Assembly (NCBI RefSeq): GCF_014207745.1
Contig: NZ_JACHJB010000001.1
Coordinates: forward strand, 2,170,001 to 2,234,000
Direction of reading: 5' to 3'
DNA length: 64,000 bases
Origin: Nonomuraea muscovyensis
GTDB lineage: Bacteria; Actinomycetota; Actinomycetes; Streptosporangiales; Streptosporangiaceae
Shown: one piece after another, positions 14,943 through 23,331 of the stretch
How the letters are laid out: each line of letters starts with the position of its first letter
Numbering within the stretch: position 1 is the first letter of the stretch
Program-made: the position numbers and the translations under genes
Notes under the pieces: generated by a model
What the model saw: the letters and a program-made list of their open reading frames with translations, nothing else
Told to the model about the DNA's origin: nothing
Database searches by the model: none

Positions 14943-15950
14943 GTGAGACGACCATCTGCCCTGCTCGTGATGGACCCCGCGTACTACAGCGTGCAGTTCC
15001 AGGAGCCGCAGCTGCGCCGGTTGCACGAGCTCGTCGAGCTCACCGATCCGATCGTCACGAACGATCTCGACACGCCGCACGTGCGCAGCCGGCTGCGTGA
15101 GGTCGAGGTGCTGATCACCTCGTGGGGCTGCCCCCAGCTCACGACCGAGCGGCTGGCCGACGCGCCGCTGCTGCGGGCGATCTTCCACTGCGCCGGCACG
15201 GTGCGCACGTTCGTCACCGAGGAGGTCTGGCGGCGGGAGATCCTCGTCACCAACGCCGCCGACGCGAACGCCGTCCCGGTGGCCGAGTTCACCCTCGCCG
15301 CGGTCATCCTCGCCGGCAAGAAGGCGCCGTTCCTCGCCCAGGACGCCCGCAGGCACCGCGACGACTGGTCGTACGTGTCCCGGCGCGGCGAGCTGACCAA
15401 CCGCGGGCGCACGATCGGCGTCGTCGGTTTCTCCCGGACGGGCCGCCGCGTCGTCGAGCGGCTGCGCGCGCTGGAGGTGGATATCCTGGTCGCGGACCCG
15501 TACGCCGACCCTGACGAGGTGAGCGCGGCGGGCGCCCGCCTGGTCACGCTGACCGACCTGCTGCCGCTGTGCGACGTGCTGACCCTGCACGTGCCTTCGC
15601 TGCCGTCCACCCGCCACCTCATCGGGGCGGCGGAGCTGGCCCTGCTGCGCGACGGCGCGACCGTCATCAACACCGCGCGCGGCGCCGTCCTCGACACCGC
15701 CGCCCTGGAGCGGGAGTGCGTCCGCGGGCGGCTCGACGCGATCCTCGACGTCACCGACCCCGAACCGCTGCCCGCCACCTCACCCCTGTACGACCTGCCC
15801 AACGTCATGATCACCCCCCACGTCGCCGGATCTCTCGGATCGGAGACCCGGCGGATGAGTGAGAGCGCGCTCGACGAGCTCGAACGCTACCTGACCGGCC
15901 GGCCGCCCCTCGCGGCCGTGACCGCCGACGAGTTCACGGTGAGCGCCTGA
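14943..15950 (+). CDS. D-isomer-specific 2-hydroxyacid dehydrogenase family protein
   Basis: The 335-residue protein has the family plan: a split catalytic domain and a central NAD-binding domain beginning TIGVVGFSRTGRRVVERL. The glycine motif is GFSRTG rather than GxGxxG. Catalytic Arg is in VINTARGAVLDTAAL and the His in VMITPHVAGSLGSE; the usual Glu region reads DVTDPEPLP. It oxidises or reduces 2-hydroxy/2-keto acids with NAD(P). The GTG at 14943 has an AAGGGA site. It heads the operon with a sugar ABC importer and lies opposite DUF2264. In this context it may act on a keto-sugar acid released from uronides. Phosphoglycerate dehydrogenase is a less likely alternative because no ACT domain follows. 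Confidence 0.85.
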   Translation: MRRPSALLVMDPAYYSVQFQEPQLRRLHELVELTDPIVTNDLDTPHVRSRLREVEVLITSWGCPQLTTERLADAPLLRAIFHCAGTVRTFVTEEVWRREILVTNAADANAVPVAEFTLAAVILAGKKAPFLAQDARRHRDDWSYVSRRGELTNRGRTIGVVGFSRTGRRVVERLRALEVDILVADPYADPDEVSAAGARLVTLTDLLPLCDVLTLHVPSLPSTRHLIGAAELALLRDGATVINTARGAVLDTAALERECVRGRLDAILDVTDPEPLPATSPLYDLPNVMITPHVAGSLGSETRRMSESALDELERYLTGRPPLAAVTADEFTVSA

Positions 15951-15987
15951 GCCCTGAGACCGGCTCGAAGGAAAGGAAACCGGAGCA

Positions 15988-17298
15988 ATGATCGCTTCCG
16001 ACACGCCAGGAAGGGCCCCCGTGCGACGCCACCTCGCGAAGGCCATGGCGGCAGCCGCCGCCCTCTCGCTCGCCGTCACCGCGTGCGGCTCCTCCGAGCC
16101 GGAGGCCGGCGCCAGTGGCGACGGCGGCGGTTCGACGCTGACCGTCACGGTGTGGAACCTCGCCAAGACGCCCGAGTTCAAGGCGCTGTTCGACGCCTTC
16201 GAGCAGGCCAACCCCGGCGTCAAGGTGCAGCCGGTGGACATCCTCGCCGACGACTACGCCGAGAAGGTCACCACGATGCTGGCCGGCGGTGACAAGACCG
16301 ACGTGATCACGATGAAGAACGTCACGGACTACTCGCGCTACTCCAGCCGCGGGCAGCTCGCGGAGATCACGGACCTGGCCAAGTCGGGCGACACCGCCAA
16401 CCTGGCCGGCCTGGACGCCTTCAACGTGGCCGAGAAGTACTACGCGCTGCCGTACCGGCAGGACTTCTGGCTGCTCTACTACAACAAGAAGTACTTCGAG
16501 CAGGCCGGCGTCAAGGCTCCCGAGGCTCTCACCTGGGACGAGTACGGCAAGATCGCCCAGCAGCTCACGAAGTCCGAGGGCGGCAAGAAGGTCTACGGCA
16601 CCTACCACCACACCTGGCGGTCGGTGGTGCAGGCCATCGCGGCCGCGCAGACCGGCGGCGACCAGCTCAGCGGCGACTACTCGTTCTTCAACGACCAGTA
16701 CGCCGTCGCACTCGGCCTGCAGAAGGCCGGCGCGGCCATCGACTTCGGCACCGCGATGGCGCAGAAGTCGGACTACCGGACCATGTTCGAGACCGGCGCC
16801 ACGGCCATGATGCCCATGGGCACCTGGTACATCTCGGGCATCCTGGAGGCCAAGAAGGCCGGCAAGACCGACGTCGACTGGGCCCTGGCCCCGATGCCGC
16901 AGCGTCCCGGCGGCTCCGGCGTGACGACGTTCGGCTCGCCGACCGCCTTCGCGGTGAACAAGCGCAGCGAGAACGCCGACCTGGCCAAGAAGTTCGTGCA
17001 GTTCGCCGCGGGCAAGGCCGGCGCCGAGGCGATCAGCAAGGTGGGCGTGGTGCCGGCGCTGCAGAGCCCGGAGATCACCGAGGCGTACTTCAAGAACGAG
17101 GGCATGCCGACCGACGAGGTGTCGAAGAAGGCGTTCGCGCCGGACAAGGTGAACCTGGAGATGCCGGTCAGCGAGAACACCTCCGACATCGACACGATCC
17201 TCAAGGAGGAGCACGAGCTGATCATGGTCGGTGACAAGGCGCCCGCGGACGGCATCCGCTCCATGAACGAGCGTGTCAAGAGCGAAGTGCTCAACTAG
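15988..17298 (+). CDS. Sugar ABC transporter substrate-binding lipoprotein
   Basis: The 436-residue protein is a family 1 extracellular solute-binding protein. It carries a lipoprotein signal: basic RRHLAKAM, hydrophobic stretch, then the lipobox LAVTAC with Cys33 as lipidation site. Mature residues follow the family pattern: STLTVTVWNLAKTPEFKALFDAFEQANPG, given in parts as TVWNLAK and FEQANPGVKV; then LPYRQDFWLLYYNKKYFEQAG and GATAMMPMGTWYISG. It captures an oligosaccharide outside the membrane for the two permeases downstream. The ATPase is not in this operon, so a shared MsiK-like ATPase probably energises it, as is common in actinomycetes. Start ATG 15988 has a GGAG site. Confidence 0.9.
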   Translation: MIASDTPGRAPVRRHLAKAMAAAAALSLAVTACGSSEPEAGASGDGGGSTLTVTVWNLAKTPEFKALFDAFEQANPGVKVQPVDILADDYAEKVTTMLAGGDKTDVITMKNVTDYSRYSSRGQLAEITDLAKSGDTANLAGLDAFNVAEKYYALPYRQDFWLLYYNKKYFEQAGVKAPEALTWDEYGKIAQQLTKSEGGKKVYGTYHHTWRSVVQAIAAAQTGGDQLSGDYSFFNDQYAVALGLQKAGAAIDFGTAMAQKSDYRTMFETGATAMMPMGTWYISGILEAKKAGKTDVDWALAPMPQRPGGSGVTTFGSPTAFAVNKRSENADLAKKFVQFAAGKAGAEAISKVGVVPALQSPEITEAYFKNEGMPTDEVSKKAFAPDKVNLEMPVSENTSDIDTILKEEHELIMVGDKAPADGIRSMNERVKSEVLN

Positions 17299-17306
17299 CC
17301 GCCTGC

Positions 17307-17343
17307 GAGGCGGGGACCTGGGCGGACGTCCGGTCCCCGCCTC
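17307..17343 (+). promoter_or_regulatory. Strong intercistronic hairpin between binding-protein and permease genes
   Basis: GAGGCGGGGACC (17307-17318) and GGTCCCCGCCTC (17332-17343) form a perfect 12-bp stem with a 13-nt loop, 9 bp after the binding-protein stop. No T-run follows, so it is more likely an mRNA stabiliser or partial attenuator than a full terminator. Such hairpins raise binding-protein over permease levels. Three AGCGGACA-like short repeats follow at about 17350-17395. Confidence 0.6.
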
Positions 17344-17425
17344 GGGACACGGGCGGACAGGATGCAAGCGGACAGGGATACGAGCGGACATCGCAGGCAA
17401 TCCGCTGAAGTCACGAAGGACGGCC

Positions 17426-18355
17426 ATGGCCCACGTATTGACGAAACCGGCGCCGACCGCGCCACCGGCTCCGCCCCGCCGCTCGCGGCGCCGGCGCGAC
17501 ATCCTCGTCGGGTGGAGCTTCATCCTGCCCAACTTCGTCGGCTTCGCCCTCTTCACGCTGGTGCCGATGCTGGCGGCGTTCGCGCTGGCGTTCCTGGAGT
17601 GGGACTCCTACAGCGCGCCGGAGTGGGTGGGGCTCGACAACTTCGCGAAGCTGATCGACGACGAGAACTTCCACGTCGCGCTCCGCAACACCCTCTTCTA
17701 CGCGGCCGGGCACATCCCGCTGACGCTCGTCGCCGCACTCGGCCTGGCGATGGCGCTCAACCGGAAGCTGCGCGGGGTGCCGTTCTTCCGCACCGCGGCG
17801 TTCTTCCCGTACATCACCTCGCTGGTCGCCGTCGCCGTGGTGTGGAACATGCTGTTCAACCCGACGGCCGGGCCCGTCAACCAGGTGCTGGAGGCGATCG
17901 GCGTCTCCGACCCGCCGCGATGGGTGGCCAGCACCGACTGGGCGATGCCGGCCGTGATCATCACCAGCGTGTGGCGCGACATGGGCTACTACATGGTGCT
18001 CTACCTGGCCGGCCTGCAGACCATCCCGAAGGAGTACTACGAGGCGGCCCGGGTGGACGGGGCGAACGCCTGGCAGCGCTTCTGGAGCATCACCGTGCCG
18101 TGCCTGCGGCCCACGACGTTCTTCGTGGTCGTCATGCTGACGATCCAGAGCTTCAAGGTCCTCGACCTCATCGTGGTCATGACCGACGGCGGGCCGGGCC
18201 GCAGCACGCTGGTGCTGGCGCAGCTCGTCTACCGCGAGGGCATCACCGAGGGGCAGTTCGGCTACTCCTCGGCCATCGCCCTGGTGCTGTTCGTCATCGT
18301 GCTCACCGTGACCGTCGTCCAGTTCCGTATCAACGAGCGGAGGAGCGCCTCATGA
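17426..18355 (+). CDS. Sugar ABC transporter permease, MalF/UgpA-like
   Basis: The 309-residue protein has six or so membrane segments after a basic N-terminal tail (RRSRRRRDILVGWSFILPN). It carries the EAA loop YYEAARVDGANAWQRFWSITVP, which contacts the ATPase. With the adjacent permease it forms the transmembrane channel for the sugar bound by the upstream lipoprotein. The ATG at 17426, preceded by AAGGA, is chosen over the long upstream extension because that would run through the hairpin and repeats. Its end overlaps the next gene by ATGA. Confidence 0.92.
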   Translation: MAHVLTKPAPTAPPAPPRRSRRRRDILVGWSFILPNFVGFALFTLVPMLAAFALAFLEWDSYSAPEWVGLDNFAKLIDDENFHVALRNTLFYAAGHIPLTLVAALGLAMALNRKLRGVPFFRTAAFFPYITSLVAVAVVWNMLFNPTAGPVNQVLEAIGVSDPPRWVASTDWAMPAVIITSVWRDMGYYMVLYLAGLQTIPKEYYEAARVDGANAWQRFWSITVPCLRPTTFFVVVMLTIQSFKVLDLIVVMTDGGPGRSTLVLAQLVYREGITEGQFGYSSAIALVLFVIVLTVTVVQFRINERRSAS

Positions 18356-19251
18356 CCGCGCTGCACGATGCTCCCCCGGCCGCCGCCAAGCCGCGCCCGC
18401 CGGCCGTGTCCCCGGGGGACGGCCGCCAGGGGGCGGCCGTGGTCCGCAGGACGCTGGCCTACCTGGCGCTCACCGTCGTGGCGGTGCTGGTGCTGGTGCC
18501 GTTCGCGTGGATGGTGTCGTCGTCGTTGAAGCGCGACAACGAGGTCTTCACGGTGCCCGTCCAGTGGATCCCCGACGAGCTGCAGTGGTCGAACTTCGTG
18601 GAGATCTGGGACCGCATCCCGCTGCTCACCTACCTGGGCAACTCGGCGTTCCTGTCGGTGACGATCACGCTGTTGCAGCTGCTGACCGGCAGCTTCGCCG
18701 CCTACGGCTTCTCCAAGGTGCGCTTCCCCGGCCGCGACGTGCTCTTCCTGGTCTACATCGCCACCATCGCGGTGCCGTGGCAGGCCTACATGGTGCCGCA
18801 GTACATCATGATGCAGCAGGCCGAGCTGACGAACACCTACTGGTCGATCATCCTGTTGCAGGCGTTCGGCGCGTTCGGCGTGTTCCTCATGCGGCAGTAC
18901 TACATGTCGATCCCGGACGAGCTGTGCGAGGCGGCGCGGATCGACGGGCTCAGCGAGTACGGGATCTACTGGCGGATCATGCTGCCGCTGTCGAAGCCGG
19001 CGCTGGCCAGCCTGGCCCTGCTGACCTTCGTCAACACCTGGAACGACTACATGGGGCCGTTCATCTACCTGACCAGCAACGAGCTGTGGACGGTGCAGCT
19101 CGGCCTGCGCTCGTTCGTCGGCCAGTACGACGCCGAGTACGCGATGATCATGACCGGGGCGGTGCTGTCGGTGCTGCCGATCCTGGTGATCTTCCTGCTG
19201 GGGCAGCGCTACTTCATCCAGGGCATCGCGACGAGCGGGCTGAAGGGATGA
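18352..19251 (+). CDS. Sugar ABC transporter permease, MalG/UgpE-like
   Basis: The 299-residue protein has an N-terminal Pro/Ala-rich cytoplasmic tail of about 30 residues and six membrane segments. MVSSSLKRDNEVF and the EAA loop LCEAARIDGLSEYGIYWRIMLP are diagnostic of MalG-type permeases (loop residues near 185-206). It pairs with the preceding permease. The ATG at 18352 overlaps the upstream stop, and its own TGA overlaps the following DUF624 gene, so all three are co-translated. No ATP-binding subunit follows. Confidence 0.92.
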   Translation: MTALHDAPPAAAKPRPPAVSPGDGRQGAAVVRRTLAYLALTVVAVLVLVPFAWMVSSSLKRDNEVFTVPVQWIPDELQWSNFVEIWDRIPLLTYLGNSAFLSVTITLLQLLTGSFAAYGFSKVRFPGRDVLFLVYIATIAVPWQAYMVPQYIMMQQAELTNTYWSIILLQAFGAFGVFLMRQYYMSIPDELCEAARIDGLSEYGIYWRIMLPLSKPALASLALLTFVNTWNDYMGPFIYLTSNELWTVQLGLRSFVGQYDAEYAMIMTGAVLSVLPILVIFLLGQRYFIQGIATSGLKG

Positions 19252-19952
19252 GCGCGCCCGGTGGCGGCGTGCGGGCCCTGCTCAGGCCGGCCGGCCAGGC
19301 GACGTACGAGCGGGTCTTCGGCACCGTCTACGTCGCGCTGATGACGAACGTCCTGCTCGCCGTGGCGTGCGCGCCGCTGCTGGTGGCGCTGGCGCTGGTC
19401 CGCGACCCGCTGGCCTCGTGGCCGTTCTTCGCCGTGCTGTCGGCGCTGTGCGCGCCCGCGATGGGCGGCGCCTTCCGGTGCTTCGCGGCGCTGGGCGAGG
19501 GCTCGGCCGTCGTGCTGCGCCCGTTCTGGGACGGTTACCGCGACACCGCCCGCCGTGCCCTGGCCGTCTGGGCGGCGGCCGGCGTCGCCGTGACCGTGCT
19601 GGCCCTGGACGCCGTCGTGGTGGCGCGCACCGCGTGGGGGCCGGCGCTCGCGCCGTTCTTCGTCACGGCCGGGGCGCTGGTGCTGGCGGTGGCCTTCGCC
19701 CTGCTGGTGCTGGTGGCCGAGCCGGCGGGCGAGCGGGCCCGGCCGCCGGCTCTCGTGCGGCCGTGTCTGTATCTGGTGGCGCGGCGGTGGTGGCTGACCG
19801 CCCCCGTCGTGGGCGTGCTCGCCCTGGCCGTGGCCGCGGTGCTGGTCAAGCCGGTGGTCGGCGTGCTGCTCGCCCTCTCGCCGCTGCTGTATCTGGCGTG
19901 GGCGACGACGAGGTTCGTGGTCGCCCCGCTGGCGGCCCCGTCCGGTCAGTAG
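19248..19952 (+). CDS. DUF624/YesL-like membrane protein
   Basis: The 234-residue protein has about five or six hydrophobic segments, including TVYVALMTNVLLAVACAPLL, near the N-terminus, and FGTVY, typical of DUF624 (YesL). Members lie beside uronide or rhamnogalacturonan ABC importers in many Gram-positive bacteria; molecular function is unknown. Here it overlaps the permease stop by ATGA, matching that association. Its 3' end overlaps by 7 bp the convergent DinB-like gene. Confidence 0.8.
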   Translation: MSAPGGGVRALLRPAGQATYERVFGTVYVALMTNVLLAVACAPLLVALALVRDPLASWPFFAVLSALCAPAMGGAFRCFAALGEGSAVVLRPFWDGYRDTARRALAVWAAAGVAVTVLALDAVVVARTAWGPALAPFFVTAGALVLAVAFALLVLVAEPAGERARPPALVRPCLYLVARRWWLTAPVVGVLALAVAAVLVKPVVGVLLALSPLLYLAWATTRFVVAPLAAPSGQ

Positions 19953-20455
19953 TAGCCCGTGCTGCCGTCGAGCAGCTCGCGGATGGCGTCCGCGTGGCCC
20001 GCGTGCCGCGCGGTCTCCTCGATCATGTGCAGCATCATCCAGCGCAGGTTGCCGGCGGCCGAACGGAAGTCGGGATGCCTGCCCACCTCGTCGAGGGAGT
20101 GGGCGGCGACGATCTCGTCGGACACCGCGCACTGCCGCGCGTACTCGTCGAGGAGCTGGGCGAGCGGGACGCCCTCGACCATCATGTCGGCGTCCTCCTC
20201 CCCCACGAACTGCGGGCCGGTCGCCGGGCCGCCGAGGAAGAGCACCTCGAACCAGCACTGCTCGGTCCACCGCAGGTGGGAGACGAGGCCCGCCATCGTC
20301 ATCAGCGGCGAGGCGGGCAGGACCGGCCGGTGCGCGTCGGCGTCGGACAGCCCCTCGCACTTCCAGTGAATGATCGAGCGCTGCATGCCGAGCCAGCCGA
20401 GGAGCTGGGTGCGCTCGTCCGCGGTGAAGGGGGGCCTGTCACGTTGAGGGGTCAC
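19946..20455 (-). CDS. DinB-like (DUF664) putative metal-dependent protein
   Basis: The 169-residue protein resembles the DinB/DUF664 four-helix bundle family. It has MAGLVSHLRWTEQCWFE with a His after a helix, and MMLHMIEETARHAGHADAIRELL near the C-terminus, supplying the typical three-His metal site. In mycothiol- and bacillithiol-containing bacteria related proteins act as thiol S-transferases or detoxification enzymes. The GTG start at 20453-20455 follows the family N-terminus well (FTADERTQLLGWLGMQRSI). It is a lone gene, convergent with the sugar operon, with no functional hint from neighbours. Confidence 0.85.
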   Translation of the reverse strand: MTPQRDRPPFTADERTQLLGWLGMQRSIIHWKCEGLSDADAHRPVLPASPLMTMAGLVSHLRWTEQCWFEVLFLGGPATGPQFVGEEDADMMVEGVPLAQLLDEYARQCAVSDEIVAAHSLDEVGRHPDFRSAAGNLRWMMLHMIEETARHAGHADAIRELLDGSTGYY

Positions 20456-20512
20456 GGTCGGCGACGCTACCCGAGGGGCGGTGGCGCTCGCATCGTGATT
20501 TCCCCCGGCGTC

Positions 20513-21445
20513 TCACACGATGTTGTGCCGGGCGTGGACCGGGGCGCGCCAGCCCAGCACCGCCTCCGTCATGCGGACCGCCGCCACCGTGCTGGGCACG
20601 TCGTGGACCCGGAGGATGCGGGCGCCGCGCAGGATCGCGATCACGTTCGCCGCGATCGTGCCCTCCGTGCGCTCCCCCTGCGGGCGGTCGAGGGTCTCGC
20701 CGATGAAGTCCTTGTTGGACAGCGCCGCCAGGGTGGGGTAGCCGAGGGCGGCGATCTCGTCGAGCCTGCGGGTCAGCTCCAGCGAGTGGTAGGTGTTCTT
20801 GTTCAGGTCGTGGCCCGGGTCGATGACGATCCGCTCGGCCGGCACGCCGGAGTCCAGCGCGAACCGCACCCGCTCGCGCAGGAACCGCGCCACCTCGGCC
20901 ACCACGTCGGTGTAGACCGGCCGGGCGACCGCCCTGCCGGGGCCGGCCAGGCTGTGGGTGACGATCACGCCGGCGCCGGTCTCGGCGGCGACCCGCGCGA
21001 TGTCCGGCTCGCGCAGGCCGTTGGTGTCGTTGATGACGTCCGCGCCGGCCTCGACGGCGGCCCTGGCGACCTCGGCCCGGTGCGTGTCCACGGAGATCAC
21101 CGCGTCGGTCTTGGCGCGCACCTCGGCGATGACGGGCGCCACCCTGCCGATCTCCTCGGCGACCGTGATGGGCTCCTGGTCGGCGCTGAAGGCGAAGCCG
21201 CCGATGTCGACCCAGTCGGCGCCGTCCTCGACGGCCCGGCAGGCCGCGTCGACCGCCCGGGACAGCTCGAACGTCCGCCCCCGGTCGTGGAAGGAGTTGG
21301 GCGTCCGGTTGACGATCGCCATGATCGCCACCTGGCGGTCGAAGTCGAACTCCCGCTGCCCGATGCGCCGGACGGGAGAGATGATTTCCGGAAAGAACAT
21401 CCTGGTGGTCCCGTCGCTCACGGTCTTCGTTTCCCTCTCCGCCAC
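20513..21445 (-). CDS. Dihydropteroate synthase-like protein (FolP2 type)
   Basis: The 310-residue TIM barrel carries dihydropteroate synthase motifs: IMAIVNRTPNSFHDRG, DGADWVDIGGFAF, AVISVDTHRAEVAR, INDTNGL, RIVIDPGHDLNKNT. The second Asn-Arg-Thr-Pro pattern (VNRTPNSF instead of VNVTPDSF) matches the FolP2 subgroup of actinobacteria. In mycobacteria that paralogue is reported not to be a functional DHPS, so activity here should not be assumed. The start is uncertain: GTG at 21445 lacks a good SD; GTG at 21421 has GAGAGGG 11 nt upstream. It stands alone, not in a folate operon. Confidence 0.85.
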   Translation of the reverse strand: MAERETKTVSDGTTRMFFPEIISPVRRIGQREFDFDRQVAIMAIVNRTPNSFHDRGRTFELSRAVDAACRAVEDGADWVDIGGFAFSADQEPITVAEEIGRVAPVIAEVRAKTDAVISVDTHRAEVARAAVEAGADVINDTNGLREPDIARVAAETGAGVIVTHSLAGPGRAVARPVYTDVVAEVARFLRERVRFALDSGVPAERIVIDPGHDLNKNTYHSLELTRRLDEIAALGYPTLAALSNKDFIGETLDRPQGERTEGTIAANVIAILRGARILRVHDVPSTVAAVRMTEAVLGWRAPVHARHNIV

Positions 21446-21540
21446 CCTGCCACGATCCCCAGCAGGATCATCGCACCGGACCGTACCTCTCGTCCCGGCC
21501 GGGGGGGTAGCACGGGCCGTCGCGGGGAAGTCTCCGCGAC

Positions 21541-21942
21541 ATGAGTGACGAGATTCCCGAGTGGCGCGGGCGGCGGCCCGCCGGGCTCGACGACACCACC
21601 GTGGACGCGCTGGGCATGCTCTCTTGCTCGCTGGAGAAGGTCGAGCGGGCGCGCGGCCACCTCTATTCCTTCCACCAGCTCACCGGCAGCGCCCACGTGG
21701 AGCTGGAGGAGGCGATCGAACGGCTGCGCGCCGCCGGGCACGACCGGCAGGCCGACGCCCTGACCACGGACCTGCTGGGCCGCAACGTGCTGGCCGGCCG
21801 GTGGACGTTCCAGGTGGTCGAGGAGTACGACGACGGCTACTACCGGTGCTTCGTCGACCTGGAACGCCAGATCAGGGATGAGCTGGCGCAGGGCCGGCGG
21901 CACATCGCCGAGGCGGAGATGAAGGAGCGCCAGCAGCGGTGA
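21541..21942 (+). CDS. Conserved hypothetical helical protein
   Basis: The 133-residue acidic protein is mainly helical, with MLSCSLEKVERARGHLYSFHQLTGSAH and LGRNVLAGRWTFQVVEEYDDGYYRCF (positions about 25-100). It has no signal peptide or membrane segment. It looks like a conserved actinobacterial protein of unknown function. The ATG at 21541 is preceded by TCTCCGCGAC without a clear SD. It is divergent from the dihydropteroate synthase-like gene across 95 bp. Confidence 0.65.
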   Translation: MSDEIPEWRGRRPAGLDDTTVDALGMLSCSLEKVERARGHLYSFHQLTGSAHVELEEAIERLRAAGHDRQADALTTDLLGRNVLAGRWTFQVVEEYDDGYYRCFVDLERQIRDELAQGRRHIAEAEMKERQQR

Positions 21943-22046
21943 ACGGCGCCTTTTGCGTCCCGTGCCATACGTAGATTTCCCGATGTGTCGTCTGCCCGGT
22001 TTCGCCTACTGTCGGCCGCGTCGAGGCCCTTCACGAAGGCGGGTTC

Positions 22047-23324
22047 ATGCGCGCGTTGACCGTACTCCTGTCCACCGCACTGCTCGCCACCACGATCGCC
22101 ACCCCCGCCGCGAGCTCCGCCGCCCTCGCCGGCGAGCGCGACGGAGCTCACCGGGCGCCCGAGTCGTTCGACGTCAGGTACGACCGGGCCGTCTTCACCG
22201 CGGGCACGCCCGAGGGCGTGACGGCGGGCGACGACCTGGCCTTCGCCTCCCCGCTCGGCGTCACCGCCTACACCGACGCGCTCGGCACCAAAAGCTGGGA
22301 GTACGCCCGCTGGACCGGCCCCGAGCGGGCGGTCGGCTTCCCGGCCGGCGAGCTGATCGCCTCGTGGACGGCCGACATCCCGCCGGGAAGCTGGATGCAG
22401 GTCGAGGCGCGCGCCCGCAACTCCGCCGGGCTGACCAAGTGGTATGTGCTGGGCCGGTGGGCCTACGGCGACCGCGACATCCGGCGCACCTCCGTGCCCG
22501 GCCAGGGCGACGCCGACGCCACCGTGGCCGTCGACACGCTGGTCGCGGCGGCGGACCGGCGGATCGACGCCTACCAGCTCCGCCTCACCCTCTACCGCAC
22601 GCCCGGCTCCGCGGTGCGGCCGGTCGTGCGCGGCCTCGGCGTGATGGCCTCGGCCGTGCCGGACCGCAAGACCGTCCCGGTCAGCCCGGGCGGCGGCGCG
22701 TGGGGCGCCGAGCTGAACGTGCCGCGCCGCTCCCAGAACGTGCACGAGGGCCACTACCCCGAATGGGACGGCGGGGGCCAGGCCTGGTGCAGCCCCACCT
22801 CGATGACGATGGTCCTCGGCTACTGGGGCAGGTGGCCGAGCGACGCCGACACCGCCTGGGTCATGCCGTCCGACCCCGACCCCGAGGTCGACTACGCCGC
22901 CCGGCACACCTACGACCACGCCTACAAGGGCGCCGGCAACTGGCCGTTCAACACCGCCTACGCGGGCCGCTTCGGCATGGAGGGGTTCATCACCCGCCTG
23001 CGCTCGCTGACCGAGCTCGAACGCCTGATCACCGCGGGCGTCCCCGTGATCACCTCGCAGTCGTTCAAGAAGGGCGAGCTGCCGGGCGCCGGCTACGGCA
23101 CGAACGGTCACATCATGGTCGTCGTCGGCTTCACCGCCGACGGCGACGTCATCGCCAACGACCCGGCCTCCTCCTCCAACGAGGCGGTCCGCCGCGTCTA
23201 CCCGCGCGCCGACTTCGAGAACGTCTGGCTGCGCGGCTCCAGCAGCGGCGGCATCGCCTACGTCATCCACCCGCCCGGTCACGACCTGCCCGCCCCCACC
23301 CCGGGCCTGCCCGCCAACTGGTGA
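22047..23324 (+). CDS. Secreted C39-like papain-fold peptidase
   Basis: The 425-residue protein begins with a Sec signal (MRALTVLLSTALLATTIATPAAS) and a beta-rich N-terminal domain to about residue 210. The C-terminal half is a C39-like papain fold: catalytic Cys248 in QAWCSPTSMTMVLGYW, His355 in TNGHIMVVVGF, and Asn371-Asp372 in VIANDPASSSNEAV. This Peptidase_C39_2 group is secreted and often acts on peptides or the cell wall, unlike ABC-fused C39 domains. The start is preceded by GAAGGCGGG. A single gene, convergent with the ABC exporter with a 7-bp gap. Confidence 0.88.
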   Translation: MRALTVLLSTALLATTIATPAASSAALAGERDGAHRAPESFDVRYDRAVFTAGTPEGVTAGDDLAFASPLGVTAYTDALGTKSWEYARWTGPERAVGFPAGELIASWTADIPPGSWMQVEARARNSAGLTKWYVLGRWAYGDRDIRRTSVPGQGDADATVAVDTLVAAADRRIDAYQLRLTLYRTPGSAVRPVVRGLGVMASAVPDRKTVPVSPGGGAWGAELNVPRRSQNVHEGHYPEWDGGGQAWCSPTSMTMVLGYWGRWPSDADTAWVMPSDPDPEVDYAARHTYDHAYKGAGNWPFNTAYAGRFGMEGFITRLRSLTELERLITAGVPVITSQSFKKGELPGAGYGTNGHIMVVVGFTADGDVIANDPASSSNEAVRRVYPRADFENVWLRGSSSGGIAYVIHPPGHDLPAPTPGLPANW

Positions 23325-23331
23325 GCCGCGG

